Source: a virus. Taken from it: DNA of 23,613 nucleotides. The DNA is taken from the IMG/VR virus record IMGVR_UViG_3300048925_000024, positions 1 to 23,613 of that record. One strand, written 5' to 3'. The notes below the pieces were generated by a model that worked only from the letters and a program-made list of their open reading frames with translations, did no database searches and was not told where the DNA came from. The translations under genes and the position numbers were made by a program. Within the stretch, counting starts at the first letter, position 1. Each line of letters starts with the position of its first letter. Positions 1 to 8,564 of the stretch are shown one piece after another.

Positions 1-1288
1 GCGCCTGCTCAAAAACAGGCTCCATCGCATCAGAATAAGCGTTATCAGGATCAGACCAGGACACCAGCGCATTGGTGTAACGGTTCTTTGTGGTGCTGCT
101 GGAATAGGTAAAGCGCCCATCAATAACGTTCGCATGCGTGTATGTAAAATCAACATCTCTCGGCATGTCCGCCAGCGCCACAATCTGGTCGTCGCCCCAG
201 TAGGTCATCCCACGGAAGATGGCAGCAAAATCACGCAGGACCGTATAAGCGTCGTTGCGTTCCTGAATGTACACGTTGCAGGTATAGCGTGGTTCGGTAC
301 CACTTCCACCTTTGCCGTCCGGTACCATCTGATCGCAATACTGTGCAACCTGGTAGAGCGTCCATTTATCTATGTTGGCCGTTGTAAGACGATCCCCAAG
401 TCCGAAACGGTCGCTAACCACCAGGTCGTAGAAAATCCATGCAGGGTTATCGGTCCAGGCCCATTTAAATGTCCCAGCCCACGTACCGCTATAAGTGCGG
501 GTTTCGGGGTCGTAAGTATCCGGTACGCGGATAACGCGGCCGCGGGGCTCGCAGGAGATCTGCGGGATAGAGCCGTTAAACTGGCTGGAATCGAATTCGA
601 TATAAAGCAGCGCTGTGTTTGGATAGCGTAATTTGGCGTCAATTACCTCGGTGAAGCTCTGCAGCATCATCGTGTCGCCGATCTTCGCGCTGTTGGCATC
701 TGACGTAATCTTACGAAGTCGGATTGTCCAGGTGCTGCCAGCCTCAGGTAAATCAATACGGTGGCTGCGCTCGTAACCTGACGTCGTTTTGCCGGTCACG
801 CTGGTATTGAGTACCGTCTGCCATGTGCCGCCGTCCGTCTGCAGGTCAATTGCGTAGTTGACCGAGTAACCGACCAGATCGCCGTCGTCCTCCTGCTTGA
901 AAAGCGAAGGCCATTTCAGACGCAGGCGAACCGCTGAAAGTTGCGTATTGGTAAACGTGCGCGTCCACGCTGTAGCGCTCGATACCTCAGTTCCCGCGTT
1001 GATTTCGTTTTCGGTACCGGGGATCCCTTGAATGTATTTTTGTGCCTGAGTGCCTGGCCGAAACTCCCACGTTACACCACCGAAGTTCTGGGAACCGTCA
1101 GCATTCTCCAGAGCCGTTCCGTCGAGGTAGATATCTTTCGCCGTCAGCAGCCCTGCAAATTCCCCCTCTCCTAGTGCAACGAGGATTTTTGCCTTTGCAA
1201 CAGATTGCAGATCATCAGGCTGTTCGGTAGGGGTTCGGGAACTTGAGCTGCCGCCCTTGCGGCCTTTTATAGCGATTGCAGTTGCCAT
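1..1288 (-). CDS. J: Tail tip / host specificity protein J, N-terminal part (runs off left edge)
   Basis: Open from the ATG at 1288 to the window edge: 429 codons with no stop. The protein would form the central tail tip and fibre that contacts the host receptor, as lambda J does. Visible features are a short Ser-rich start (GGSSSS), then a stretch typical of the J N-terminus with KAKILVALGEGEFAGG, KDIYLDGT and, further on, the RFGLG and AAIFRGMTYW segments. Lambda J is over 1,100 residues, so most of this gene, including the receptor-binding C-terminus, lies outside the window. It is the last gene of the H-M-L-K-I-J order here. An intrinsic terminator sits between I and J, so J expression probably depends on antitermination. 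Family assignment is confident; receptor specificity cannot be judged. Confidence 0.93.
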   Translation of the reverse strand, partial: MATAIAIKGRKGGSSSSRTPTEQPDDLQSVAKAKILVALGEGEFAGLLTAKDIYLDGTALENADGSQNFGGVTWEFRPGTQAQKYIQGIPGTENEINAGTEVSSATAWTRTFTNTQLSAVRLRLKWPSLFKQEDDGDLVGYSVNYAIDLQTDGGTWQTVLNTSVTGKTTSGYERSHRIDLPEAGSTWTIRLRKITSDANSAKIGDTMMLQSFTEVIDAKLRYPNTALLYIEFDSSQFNGSIPQISCEPRGRVIRVPDTYDPETRTYSGTWAGTFKWAWTDNPAWIFYDLVVSDRFGLGDRLTTANIDKWTLYQVAQYCDQMVPDGKGGSGTEPRYTCNVYIQERNDAYTVLRDFAAIFRGMTYWGDDQIVALADMPRDVDFTYTHANVIDGRFTYSSSTTKNRYTNALVSWSDPDNAYSDAMEPVFEQA

Positions 1289-1299
1289 ATTGCGCCCAT

Positions 1300-1323
1300 A
1301 AAAAAAGCCACCCGAAGGTAGCC
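1300..1323 (-). terminator. Intrinsic terminator between I and J
   Basis: On the minus strand a 6-bp stem (GCTACC/GGTGGC, one G-T pair) closes a TTCG tetraloop and is followed by seven T. It lies between the stop of I and the start of J, so J is transcribed only by read-through. Confidence 0.8.
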
Positions 1324-1340
1324 TGAAAGAAGGTTTTTAT

Positions 1341-1970
1341 TTATTGCTGATCTTCGACATAAATCCCGGCAGAAATAATCGCGCCGCCGATTCGCCGGCG
1401 GCCATAAAGAAGTGGTACCGGATTCCCCTGGGCTGTCGTGTTTGTTACTCCACCAAAGGCATAACTGGCTTGGTTATCCGCAGATTGCTTACTGGCGAGT
1501 CCGGTTGTCTGTGGAGATAGCATCTGGACTACGCCGCCAATCGCCATTGATGCCCCAATCCCCGCCACAGCGCCCCATCCACCAGCGAAAGCAGTACCAC
1601 CAATCCCAATCGCGGCCCCTCCCGTGACGAACGCAGCAACAGCGACAAGGGCAACCCCGAGGATTGTCTGAAACACCCCGGCTCGCTTACTGCCGATGAT
1701 CACCGGCGCGATGCGGATTTCCTCTGTGCTCCTGTCCATACTGAGCTCATCGTTTAAGAGGTTTCGTTTCCCGCTGAATACCGCATAAGTTAAACCTCGT
1801 TGCTTACTGGTATTCAGGAAACGTTCAAAACCCGGCACGATAACGCTTAGGGCGCGGATGGCCTCCTTTGGTGAGGCTACTGATAAACGATATTCACGCC
1901 CGAAGGTGGCGCCTAGCACGCCGTACAATCGAATTATGCGGACCGGCTCAACATTGAGTAATGCAGCCAT
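1341..1970 (-). CDS. I: Tail assembly protein I
   Basis: A 209-residue protein of the lambda tail assembly I family. It acts with K, L and J in building the tail tip; lambda I is needed for assembly, and I recall it is not a stable part of the finished tail. The sequence has an N-terminal domain beginning MAALLNVEPVRIIRLYG with GATFGREYRLSVASPKEAIRAL. A long Gly/Ala-rich hydrophobic stretch follows (about residues 100-150), and the C-terminus has the family's NPVPLLYGRRRIGGAIISAGIYVED segment. The ATG at 1970 follows a GGGGGAAAA ribosome binding site. The gene lies directly between K and J, as expected. Confidence 0.92.
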   Translation of the reverse strand: MAALLNVEPVRIIRLYGVLGATFGREYRLSVASPKEAIRALSVIVPGFERFLNTSKQRGLTYAVFSGKRNLLNDELSMDRSTEEIRIAPVIIGSKRAGVFQTILGVALVAVAAFVTGGAAIGIGGTAFAGGWGAVAGIGASMAIGGVVQMLSPQTTGLASKQSADNQASYAFGGVTNTTAQGNPVPLLYGRRRIGGAIISAGIYVEDQQ

Positions 1971-2002
1971 TTTTCCCCCATAAAAACTGTCACAGGCGGT
2001 TC

Positions 2003-2713
2003 TCAGAAACAGTCTTTAAAGCGCAGTATTTTCATTGTGCGCTCACGCCAGTAACCGCCATAAGGTACGCGCTGGCTCAGATGCCCATAAAGGTGATGCA
2101 GTAGCATGTTGCCTTCCAGCAGAATCCCCGCATGATTCCACTTATCAGCCTGAACCTGCATGATCACCAAATCGCCAGGTTTTGGCGGCCCGTCGAATTC
2201 ACGGAATCCGCACTCATACCAGCAATCCTGATAGAAGTTGTCCGGGTAGTCGTTTTCCCACCAGGGATAATCGACCCGGTAATCGTGAAGCTCTATCCCG
2301 TGCGTTTGCCGGTAATAGCTCATCACCAGACCCCAGCAGTCGAAGTGACCAAGCACAAACGGGCGCTCCAGAAGCGGCAGTTCTCCACGCGGCTGGATGG
2401 TTCGTAAATCCCCCTCCGGCCAGCTCACGATATGCCAGGGTAAAAGGGTTGCATCGCATTGCGCTTTATCCAGCTCGCTCGGTTGCGTCGTGGCATCCGG
2501 GTGACTGTGAGCGATGGCGATCACCTTCCCCCAGTCTTCTGCAGCTGCATAGTCTTCGGGGCAAAGTACAAAATTGTCCTCCGGCGCAACGGCAAGATTC
2601 CGGCACGGGAAATAACGTTCAACACGGCTTTTCTGCGCCACCAAACCGCAACACTCGCGAGGGTATTCAGCAGCAGCATGCGACATAATGGCATCAATGG
2701 TTTTCTGACGCAT
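2003..2713 (-). CDS. K: Tail tip assembly protein K (JAMM + NlpC/P60)
   Basis: A 236-residue two-domain protein like lambda K. The N-terminal half is a JAB/MPN+ (JAMM) metalloprotease fold with Glu20 in YPRECCG, the HSHP motif at His69/His71, and downstream Ser79 and Asp82. The C-terminal half is an NlpC/P60-type Cys peptidase: the nucleophile candidate is Cys126 in FDCWGLV and the catalytic His candidate is His194 in NHAGI. All expected active-site residues are present, so both domains look competent. In lambda-like phages K is required for tail tip assembly and may cut peptidoglycan or process a tail protein. The ATG follows GGAG, and the gene ends just upstream of I. Confidence 0.94.
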   Translation of the reverse strand: MRQKTIDAIMSHAAAEYPRECCGLVAQKSRVERYFPCRNLAVAPEDNFVLCPEDYAAAEDWGKVIAIAHSHPDATTQPSELDKAQCDATLLPWHIVSWPEGDLRTIQPRGELPLLERPFVLGHFDCWGLVMSYYRQTHGIELHDYRVDYPWWENDYPDNFYQDCWYECGFREFDGPPKPGDLVIMQVQADKWNHAGILLEGNMLLHHLYGHLSQRVPYGGYWRERTMKILRFKDCF

Positions 2714-2714
2714 A

Positions 2715-3470
2715 TCAGCTCCTGATCAAAGACGTTCCCGGGAAACCACCAAACGAGAGTTCGTTATTTTCGCCGAAGCGGAGTTTGCACGCCGTCAGCG
2801 TGCCGTTGCATTCATCCAGCGACGGATCGCTTACCGGGGTGTTGTTTTTGTCGAAATAGCGGGTACCGGCATAGTCGCAGCCATCGCCGGTGCGATATTT
2901 ATTCCGGATACACCAGGTACACAGAGAATGAAGTTGACGTGTAGGGATCATCTTTCCCTGTAACGACATCGGGCTATCGAGCACGAATTCGATACTCTCG
3001 CCCGGAATTTCGCTGGCTTTGCTATCAATGTAAAAAACTCGTTTTCTGACCTGTTGCGGATCAGCTGTTGCGTTACCTGCAGGGAAGTTCTTCGCATCGA
3101 GATAGTGCGAATAGGTGTCATGGATAGTGACTTTCGCCTGCAGCATATCGTCATAGGCAAGGCACAGCGCTGTAATCTTGCTTTCGATATCTGCAACCGT
3201 CAGCGTTGGCTGGGCGCTGTTGCCTTCTGTGGATGCTTCAAGCCCTTCAATTTGATACGGCCAGGCGGCATATTCTTCCCCCTGCCACCAGATGCTTTTC
3301 GCCTTCAGCTTTGATTCATCACCACCAGCGGCGGCGATTTCTTCTTCCGTGTGCGGGAGGTTGTACGCGTGAAATCGCAGTACATCATCCACGCCGAACG
3401 TAGAGCCATCAACTTCGATAAGCCGGACTTTATTGCCGGGCTCAAGGCTTTGATAGTCTGCTGTGATCAT
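2715..3470 (-). CDS. L: Minor tail protein L
   Basis: A 251-residue protein of the lambda minor tail L family, part of the tail tip complex next to J. The C-terminal region holds Cys184, Cys187, Cys198, Cys221 and Cys228. The 23- and 7-residue spacings of the last three match my memory of the iron-sulfur ligands of lambda gpL, so a [4Fe-4S] cluster is likely (established for lambda, inferred here). Its ATG overlaps the stop of the upstream M gene (ATGA), implying translational coupling. Confidence 0.93.
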   Translation of the reverse strand: MITADYQSLEPGNKVRLIEVDGSTFGVDDVLRFHAYNLPHTEEEIAAAGGDESKLKAKSIWWQGEEYAAWPYQIEGLEASTEGNSAQPTLTVADIESKITALCLAYDDMLQAKVTIHDTYSHYLDAKNFPAGNATADPQQVRKRVFYIDSKASEIPGESIEFVLDSPMSLQGKMIPTRQLHSLCTWCIRNKYRTGDGCDYAGTRYFDKNNTPVSDPSLDECNGTLTACKLRFGENNELSFGGFPGTSLIRS

Positions 3471-3814
3471 GGTGCGTACGCCTGTTTGAATGTTGCGGAA
3501 ATGGTCAGAACATTGCTGGATAAGGGCTGTGACTTGATTGATTCGGCCTCAATCCGGTAGAGCCCAGTTTCGCCAACTGGCGATGTCCAGATAAATGACT
3601 TTGTGACGTGAGAACGAAAGAACTTCAGGGCCTGAAGCATGTCCGCTTTTTTCCCCGTCAGTGTGACAGGCCATGACTGCTTTTCAGGGTTAATGCCTTC
3701 CGCGGCGATCTGCTCATAGCCGTCGCCAAAGGTTGAAGAGCGCGTTTTAAGGCTGAATGACCCTTCCATTCCCGACTGTATCTGTGTTCGCCAGGTGAAC
3801 GTTTCGATTGCCAT
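3467..3814 (-). CDS. M: Minor tail protein M
   Basis: A 115-residue protein of the lambda M (Phage_min_tail) family, a tail tip component. The start is set at the ATG at 3814 because GGAGAAAAC directly precedes it; an in-frame codon 15 bases earlier lacks such a site. Recognisable parts are ETFTWRTQ near the N-terminus, TRSSTFGDGYEQIAAEGINP, and KKADMLQALKFF followed by FIWTSPVGETGLYR. It overlaps L by four bases (ATGA). A strong terminator lies just upstream, separating M from the small membrane-protein gene. Confidence 0.93.
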   Translation of the reverse strand: MAIETFTWRTQIQSGMEGSFSLKTRSSTFGDGYEQIAAEGINPEKQSWPVTLTGKKADMLQALKFFRSHVTKSFIWTSPVGETGLYRIEAESIKSQPLSSNVLTISATFKQAYAP

Positions 3815-3829
3815 GTTTTCTCCGGGCAT

Positions 3830-3853
3830 AAAAAAACCCGCAGAAGCGGGTTT
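3830..3853 (-). terminator. Strong intrinsic terminator after the small membrane-protein gene
   Basis: A perfect 8-bp stem (AAACCCGC/GCGGGTTT) with a 4-nt loop (minus strand TTCT). On the minus strand it continues into a T run of seven. It ends the unit containing the 3875-4159 gene and stands before M. Confidence 0.88.
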
Positions 3854-3874
3854 AAAAATAAAACTTAAAAGAGG

Positions 3875-4159
3875 TTAATAATTCCTCCGCCCCATTTCAT
3901 CACGCATGAAATCGAGATTAGATTTAAGAGGACTAGCTTCATTCTTACACTTGTCCAAATTTTCAGCTATTAGGTTCAGCTCCTCAGTACTGTTTGAGTA
4001 CTTCTCCAAATCCATCACACTCATGCTGGCATGAACAGCATCTGTACCGCAGTTAACAAGTTGCTTGTTGTATTTGAACATCGCCCATTCGACACCTGCT
4101 ATCGTCACCGGCACGCCCAACACAAAACCAATTAACCAAATAGCAATTTTTGCTTTCAC
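3875..4159 (-). CDS. Small single-pass membrane protein, possible moron
   Basis: Family not recognised. The likely start is GTG at 4159, seven bases after a GGAG site, giving 94 residues; the frame is open further upstream without a good ribosome binding site. The N-terminus MKAKIAIWLIGFVLGVPVTIAGVEW is a Lys-anchored hydrophobic segment that looks like one membrane helix or an uncleaved signal. The rest is charged and helical with two Cys, probably periplasmic. The base composition is visibly more AT-rich than the tail genes on both sides, and the gene has its own terminator. Lambda has no gene here between H and M. Phage HK97 carries a small superinfection-exclusion membrane protein (gp15) in its tail region; a similar role is possible but inferred from position and topology only. 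Confidence 0.7.
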   Translation of the reverse strand: MKAKIAIWLIGFVLGVPVTIAGVEWAMFKYNKQLVNCGTDAVHASMSVMDLEKYSNSTEELNLIAENLDKCKNEASPLKSNLDFMRDEMGRRNY

Positions 4160-4273
4160 TGAACAACTCCATGAAAAGTGCTTGTAGAGTGTTTTATCGG
4201 CCAAGGACTAGAACAACCTAGCGGATTTACGCGGTTTTACGCGCATTGATTCATTGGATCGTCGTTTTGCCTT

Positions 4274-7186
4274 CTAACGTGATTTCGTTGCATTCCAGAT
4301 CAAACCACCAGGTAGGAGCTGTTTAGCTATCCCGGCACGAACAGACTGATCGATGGTCTGCTTGTAAGCTCGAGAAACAGCATCGTCATTGCCGGAACTC
4401 TGTTGCTGAGAGTTCTGGTTCTGCACAACAACAGACGTTTGAACACTAACATTGCCAGCGCCAGCGGATTGCAATCCATACATGGGCGCGGTGCCAACAT
4501 ACCCGCCGTTTGCATACCCCTGAGCTCCACGCATAAGCGCATAAAGATTACCGACACCCAGCGCACTGGTAGCTTCCTTCGTAAAAACAAACTCACCACC
4601 GTGAACTACGCCTTTCGGTTGGTACTTACCACCATCACCGGTGTAGCCACCGCTATCGAATCTCGGCACCAGACCGCCACCAGAGAAACCAAAGAAGGCA
4701 CCGATACCCGTTCCACCAAAGGCTGACTTCATTGCATTAACCAGGGCCAGTTGCGTCAGCATCTGGGCGATGCCCTTCAGGAAGGTAGTCAGGAAGTCTG
4801 AGAAGTTAGATTTACCGGTGGTGAAGAAATCAGTCAGGGTGCTGGCCATCCCGGTGAAAGCATTACTGGTAATCGTCTGAACCTGCGAGTAAACATCGGT
4901 CGCGCTGTCCTCAAATTCAACCCAGCCCTTTTTCGCACCGGTCAGCCAGTCGCCACGTAACCTGTCCTCTGCCTCATAGTAATCATTCGCCGCTTTAAGC
5001 TGTTTCTGGTATCCCTCATCATCAAGCGAACCTCCAGCATTCTTCCAGCCAGCGGCAAGCTGACTTTTCGCGAGTTCACGTTGTGCCTGACGGTCACTCA
5101 TCCCGGAACCGTTCACTAATGCAGCCTGCTTCTCTGCAATCTGAGTGACGTATTTCTGCGAGGTATCCATTCGCTTGTTCAGCTGTTCCTGTGCGGTAAT
5201 CTGATCACCTAACAGGGCTTTCTGCCGTGCCAACTGAAGCACCTGGTCTTTACTCGCCAGCAGGGATTTCTCCTGCTTTGTCAGTGAACGTGAACGCGAG
5301 GCCTCCTCCAGCACCTGAAATTTCGCTTCAGTCGTCCACAGATCTTTGCGCTGCTGGCTGATAGTGTCGTTCAGCCCTTTATGCTGCTGCAGCGCGCGTA
5401 ACTGTGCCTGAAGCGCCAGTAGCTCGGCCTGGGCAGCATCCGTACTACGATCGCCAGCCGATAAAGTGCCCTGCTTTCCGGTTTTGGTCTTTTTACCAAA
5501 AGAAGCGACTCCTTCCCGATCCTTCATTGTGGTTGCGGTACTTATCTTTCTGGACGTATCGAGGTATTTACCTGCACTGATATCAGCCGCATCCCAGTCT
5601 TTTTTCAGCTGAGAAACGCTGTCGCCATAAGCGCCGGCCATTTGTTCGTTGTAGTCCTGCCATCCCTGCAAAGTATCTGTTTTCGCCCAGTCGGGAACGA
5701 GGTTAATCGCGGCAGCGATAGAGGAAGAAATGATCTGGTTCAGCTTCTGGAAAACGATCGCAACGCTGTAATAAATTGCGTTGAATTCCTTCAGAGTATT
5801 TGATGCCAGCTCAGCTACCCACTGACCGATACTCTGCATGGCCTCAGACGCCCAGCCCTTGATATCCAGCCACAGGCGGCCAAACGGCGTCAGCGAGTCG
5901 TAAGCCTGCTCTCCGCGTTTTGCCATCGTATCGCCAAACAGGTCCATAGCGTGCGTAACGGCCGCGGTCTGGTCCTTTTGCTTTATCAGATCGTCAACAT
6001 GCTTAAGTTGTGAAACTGTCAGGAAATTATATTGTTCGTTAAGACTTTGCAGCGCTTTAACAGGGTCTTTTTCGATGTCCTTATAGGCTTTGGTGATGTC
6101 CTGCGCCGAGACTATACCGGTCTGAACCGCCAGCGCCGTGGAGCTCGCTGCTTTTTCAAGTTGCTGCTGTGTCAGCGATCCCATGCCAACCAGCTCAGTC
6201 ATCAAACTCTGAACGGTTCCAACAGTAGCCCCAGTAGAGGCAGCAATAGACTGAGAGGAAGCCATAATCTGGAGCGCTGACGTGCCGGCAATATTGCCAG
6301 TCCTGATAATGGCCTTGTTGATTTCGTCGTAGGCGGTGAAGTAGTCCGATCCCGCTTTGGCCGCAATCAGTACAGCGCCAGCCAGGCCACCAATGGCCAC
6401 TCGGGCAGGAGTCACCATCGACAACATCGCTTTCAGCGCATTGCCTACACCGCCAAACGAGTCACGGAGCTGACCGCCCTGCTGAATAGCAACCATATAA
6501 ACCGGCATACCGGAAGCCAGTGAGGTCACAATGTCGGTAATTTGCATCGGGAGATAACGCATAGCATTGCGGTATTGCCCCGCGCTGATAGCCCCGGACT
6601 TCCACGCTTCCTCCTGCTCTTTCAGCTTTGCGATCATTGGTGCAGCACGATCGGATACGCCGAGTTGGGCAGCTTTTAGCTCTAACAGTTCTGCGCGCGT
6701 TTTTCCGATTGCTGTGACCTGCTCCTCCAGCGAATCGATAAAGGTTTTGCCCGCCGCTGCTGCACGCTGCGCGGCCTGAGCCTGTTCAATGCGAGCCCGC
6801 CCCTCTGCGGTTTCAGACTCCATTACCTGTGCCAGTTTTGCTCGCGTCGTCTCAAGCACGCTGTTGTAACGAGTAAAGTCCTCGTCTCCCACTAGCCCTT
6901 TACCGCGAAATTTCGCCAGGCTCTCCTGGATAGTGTCCAGTTCATCCAGCGCCTTGTTTACCGGGCTAATTTTATTCAGCAGGTTCTGCAGTTCCTGACG
7001 CTGCTGCTTCAGGCTTTCGCTATTCTTCTTCTGGTTATCGATGCCGGTGCGGAACGTTCTGTTCAGGTCATCCGCTTTACCTGCCGCGGCGGTCGCGGTC
7101 TCCTGAAAGCGATCCAGTGCCTGGTTACCACGCTCCAGCTCAGTGGTATTTACGCGCAGGGAAATCGTGGCGATGTCGTTACTCAT
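4274..7186 (-). CDS. H: Tail length tape measure protein (H)
   Basis: A 970-residue protein, the largest gene in the window, of the lambda-type tape measure family. It sets tail length and passes into the host envelope at DNA injection. The N-terminus (SNDIATISLRVNTTELERGN) and long helical, Gln/Lys/Ala-rich stretches to about residue 210 are typical. A hydrophobic segment at about residues 245-285 (GGLAGAVLIAAKAG) may insert in the membrane. A second coiled-coil region spans about 580-740. A Gly-rich C-terminal region (about 830-900) includes GGLVPRFDSGGYTGDGG, as in lambda tape-measure C-terminal domains. Its ATG overlaps the stop of the frameshifted tail chaperone (ATGA). Confidence 0.96.
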   Translation of the reverse strand: MSNDIATISLRVNTTELERGNQALDRFQETATAAAGKADDLNRTFRTGIDNQKKNSESLKQQRQELQNLLNKISPVNKALDELDTIQESLAKFRGKGLVGDEDFTRYNSVLETTRAKLAQVMESETAEGRARIEQAQAAQRAAAAGKTFIDSLEEQVTAIGKTRAELLELKAAQLGVSDRAAPMIAKLKEQEEAWKSGAISAGQYRNAMRYLPMQITDIVTSLASGMPVYMVAIQQGGQLRDSFGGVGNALKAMLSMVTPARVAIGGLAGAVLIAAKAGSDYFTAYDEINKAIIRTGNIAGTSALQIMASSQSIAASTGATVGTVQSLMTELVGMGSLTQQQLEKAASSTALAVQTGIVSAQDITKAYKDIEKDPVKALQSLNEQYNFLTVSQLKHVDDLIKQKDQTAAVTHAMDLFGDTMAKRGEQAYDSLTPFGRLWLDIKGWASEAMQSIGQWVAELASNTLKEFNAIYYSVAIVFQKLNQIISSSIAAAINLVPDWAKTDTLQGWQDYNEQMAGAYGDSVSQLKKDWDAADISAGKYLDTSRKISTATTMKDREGVASFGKKTKTGKQGTLSAGDRSTDAAQAELLALQAQLRALQQHKGLNDTISQQRKDLWTTEAKFQVLEEASRSRSLTKQEKSLLASKDQVLQLARQKALLGDQITAQEQLNKRMDTSQKYVTQIAEKQAALVNGSGMSDRQAQRELAKSQLAAGWKNAGGSLDDEGYQKQLKAANDYYEAEDRLRGDWLTGAKKGWVEFEDSATDVYSQVQTITSNAFTGMASTLTDFFTTGKSNFSDFLTTFLKGIAQMLTQLALVNAMKSAFGGTGIGAFFGFSGGGLVPRFDSGGYTGDGGKYQPKGVVHGGEFVFTKEATSALGVGNLYALMRGAQGYANGGYVGTAPMYGLQSAGAGNVSVQTSVVVQNQNSQQQSSGNDDAVSRAYKQTIDQSVRAGIAKQLLPGGLIWNATKSR

Positions 7187-7497
7187 TCCGCCCTCTCTTT
7201 ATGCATAACTTTTAGTGCGGCGCTCTCCATGATTCGGATGTCCGAAAGCGCGGTTGCCTCGTCGTCGACGTGGTGCAGGCGCATCACCCAGGGCAGCACG
7301 TTGTAATCAAGCCCTGATGCGCCTCCCATGCCCGTTCGCCACTGCGTGCTGACAGCCTGAAACACCAGGAATGAAGGCCATACATCTGGCCAGACGTCGA
7401 TGTATTGATCGTCGTAGTCATCCGGCGTAAGCCCATAGGGAGCCAGGTCTGCCGCTGTGGGTTCAGGCGTATAGAATGCAGAGGCAACCGCTGTCAG
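7183..7497 (-). CDS. Tail assembly chaperone extension (T-like, made by -1 frameshift)
   Basis: A 104-codon reading frame entered by a -1 shift at the end of the upstream chaperone gene, giving a fused protein of about 207 residues. The frame opens with LTAVASAFYTPEPTAADLA, then LTPDDYDD and WPDVWPSFLVFQAVSTQW, which resembles the DUF1799-type tail chaperone (lambda T position). It has no ATG or convincing ribosome binding site near its beginning; an internal GTG at 7365 would remove the conserved part. The fused and unfused proteins together correspond to lambda gpG and gpGT, which coat the tape measure during tail assembly. Its stop overlaps the tape measure start. Confidence 0.88.
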   Translation of the reverse strand: MTAVASAFYTPEPTAADLAPYGLTPDDYDDQYIDVWPDVWPSFLVFQAVSTQWRTGMGGASGLDYNVLPWVMRLHHVDDEATALSDIRIMESAALKVMHKERAE

Positions 7498-7805
7498 TTT
7501 TTTTCGCGCTGCCCCATCAGTTCGCGATAGTAGGTTTCAGGGATAGCCTTCATTGCAGCCGGATAGTTTTCCAGCAGCACCGACAGATTTTCCGCGTTGA
7601 ATGCATCGGGGAGCGCCCAGCCAGAAATAATTTCCATCAGAAAATCAGTGGCGGTTTTGCCTTCCAGTTTTTCAAGATCAGCCAGCTCTTTAAGTGGCTT
7701 GTGATTGAACGTGAAGGTCAGTACGCCATCCTCATCGCCAGCGCGCGGGATCGAGACGTTGGCCTTGAAGGTTGGTTTGGGCTGAAGGGTGAATTTAGTC
7801 GCCAT
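7494..7805 (-). CDS. Tail assembly chaperone (G-like)
   Basis: A 103-residue protein in the lambda G position between tail tube and tape measure. It begins MATKFTLQPKPTFKANVSIP and contains VLTFTFNHKPLKELADLEKL and FLMEIISGWALP, a pattern seen in phage tail chaperones. The ATG at 7805 follows a GAGG ribosome binding site. Ribosomes that terminate make this short form; those that slip at the A-run make the longer fused form. Both are assembly factors and are not expected in the virion. An intrinsic terminator precedes the gene. Confidence 0.9.
   Translation of the reverse strand: MATKFTLQPKPTFKANVSIPRAGDEDGVLTFTFNHKPLKELADLEKLEGKTATDFLMEIISGWALPDAFNAENLSVLLENYPAAMKAIPETYYRELMGQREKN
7497..7503 (-). 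promoter_or_regulatory. Programmed -1 frameshift site A AAA AAC in tail chaperone gene
   Basis: The zero-frame codons GAA AAA AAC TGA contain the canonical heptamer A AAA AAC directly before the stop. A -1 slip lets both tRNAs re-pair on AAA AAA and opens the T-like frame. Seven consecutive A are present (7498-7504). The position matches the G/GT slip site of lambda-like phages. Confidence 0.9.
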
Positions 7806-7819
7806 TGATACCTCTTACG

Positions 7820-7844
7820 AAAAAAAGCCTCCGCAAAGGGAGGC
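7820..7844 (-). terminator. Intrinsic terminator between tail tube and tail chaperone genes
   Basis: A GCCTCC/GGAGGC 6-bp stem with a 6-nt loop followed by seven T on the minus strand. It probably lowers chaperone and downstream expression relative to the abundant tail tube protein. Confidence 0.82.
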
Positions 7845-7869
7845 ATAGAATATTGAAAGCTCTGACGGG

Positions 7870-8541
7870 TCAGGCGGCAGCGTCAGTCACCTTGTAAAAC
7901 GTCATCGCCGGTGACTGCAGGTTCAGCACCACACTCACTGTCTCTACCTCGTTAACCGCAGTAGTCGGCGTATCGTCAAAAGATGCCGTGGCCGCCCAAT
8001 AACGGTTCTCCTTCGCCTTCGGCACGTACATGTAAGCCGCCACGGTCTCTTCGTCTTCGTCCAGCTGGCGCAGCAATGGATATACCGGGAGCGTGGAGTC
8101 ATGCGCGATCGAGTAGGTCTGCGAGACTGCGGATTTATAGGTGTTCAGGTTGCGCTGGCGATCATCGCTGAGGAACTGAATCTGCGTGGTGTTCTGATCA
8201 CCACCGGATTTCGATACCTCTGTGATTTGTGGCAGTTCGGTCCATTCTTCAATTTTGCGAATAGAGCCGGAACCGCCGCCCGCCGCGTATTTGTTTTTGT
8301 TGGTGGTATTGATGTTGCGAAGAGTGACAGCATTCTCCGCAATCGCGTCGATTTTCGCGATAACGTTATCAATACCCGACCAGTTGCAGTTAACGTGAAC
8401 GATATCGCCGACTGCAATATCGTCCGCGGCGCTGACGGTGATCACCGCGTGCTCAGCATTCGTCGCGCCGGTGAAAGTAATGGCCGGGCCATAGCCCGAC
8501 GCCAGATAAACATGAGCGCCGTTAGGCAGTGCAAAGCCCAT
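7870..8541 (-). CDS. Major tail tube protein (V-like)
   Basis: A 223-residue protein, the likely subunit of the non-contractile tail tube. It starts MGFALPNGAHVYLASGYG and is rich in beta-strand-forming residues. The segments EEWTELPQITEVSKSGGDQNT and LRQLDEDEETVAAYMYVPKAKENRYWAATASFDDTP are typical of the lambda V-like tube family. The ATG at 8541 follows AAGGAGA. The position between the tail terminator and chaperone genes agrees. There is no sign of the C-terminal Ig-like domain that lambda V carries; in this phage an Ig-like domain is attached to the capsid protein instead. Confidence 0.92.
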   Translation of the reverse strand: MGFALPNGAHVYLASGYGPAITFTGATNAEHAVITVSAADDIAVGDIVHVNCNWSGIDNVIAKIDAIAENAVTLRNINTTNKNKYAAGGGSGSIRKIEEWTELPQITEVSKSGGDQNTTQIQFLSDDRQRNLNTYKSAVSQTYSIAHDSTLPVYPLLRQLDEDEETVAAYMYVPKAKENRYWAATASFDDTPTTAVNEVETVSVVLNLQSPAMTFYKVTDAAA

Positions 8542-8564
8542 AATGGTTTCTCCTTCAGAAACAA

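Noticed and set aside
7284-7487. 67-codon minus-strand ORF between chaperone and tape measure
   Set aside because: It is in the wrong frame; the -1 frameshift frame through the same bases gives the family-like T protein.
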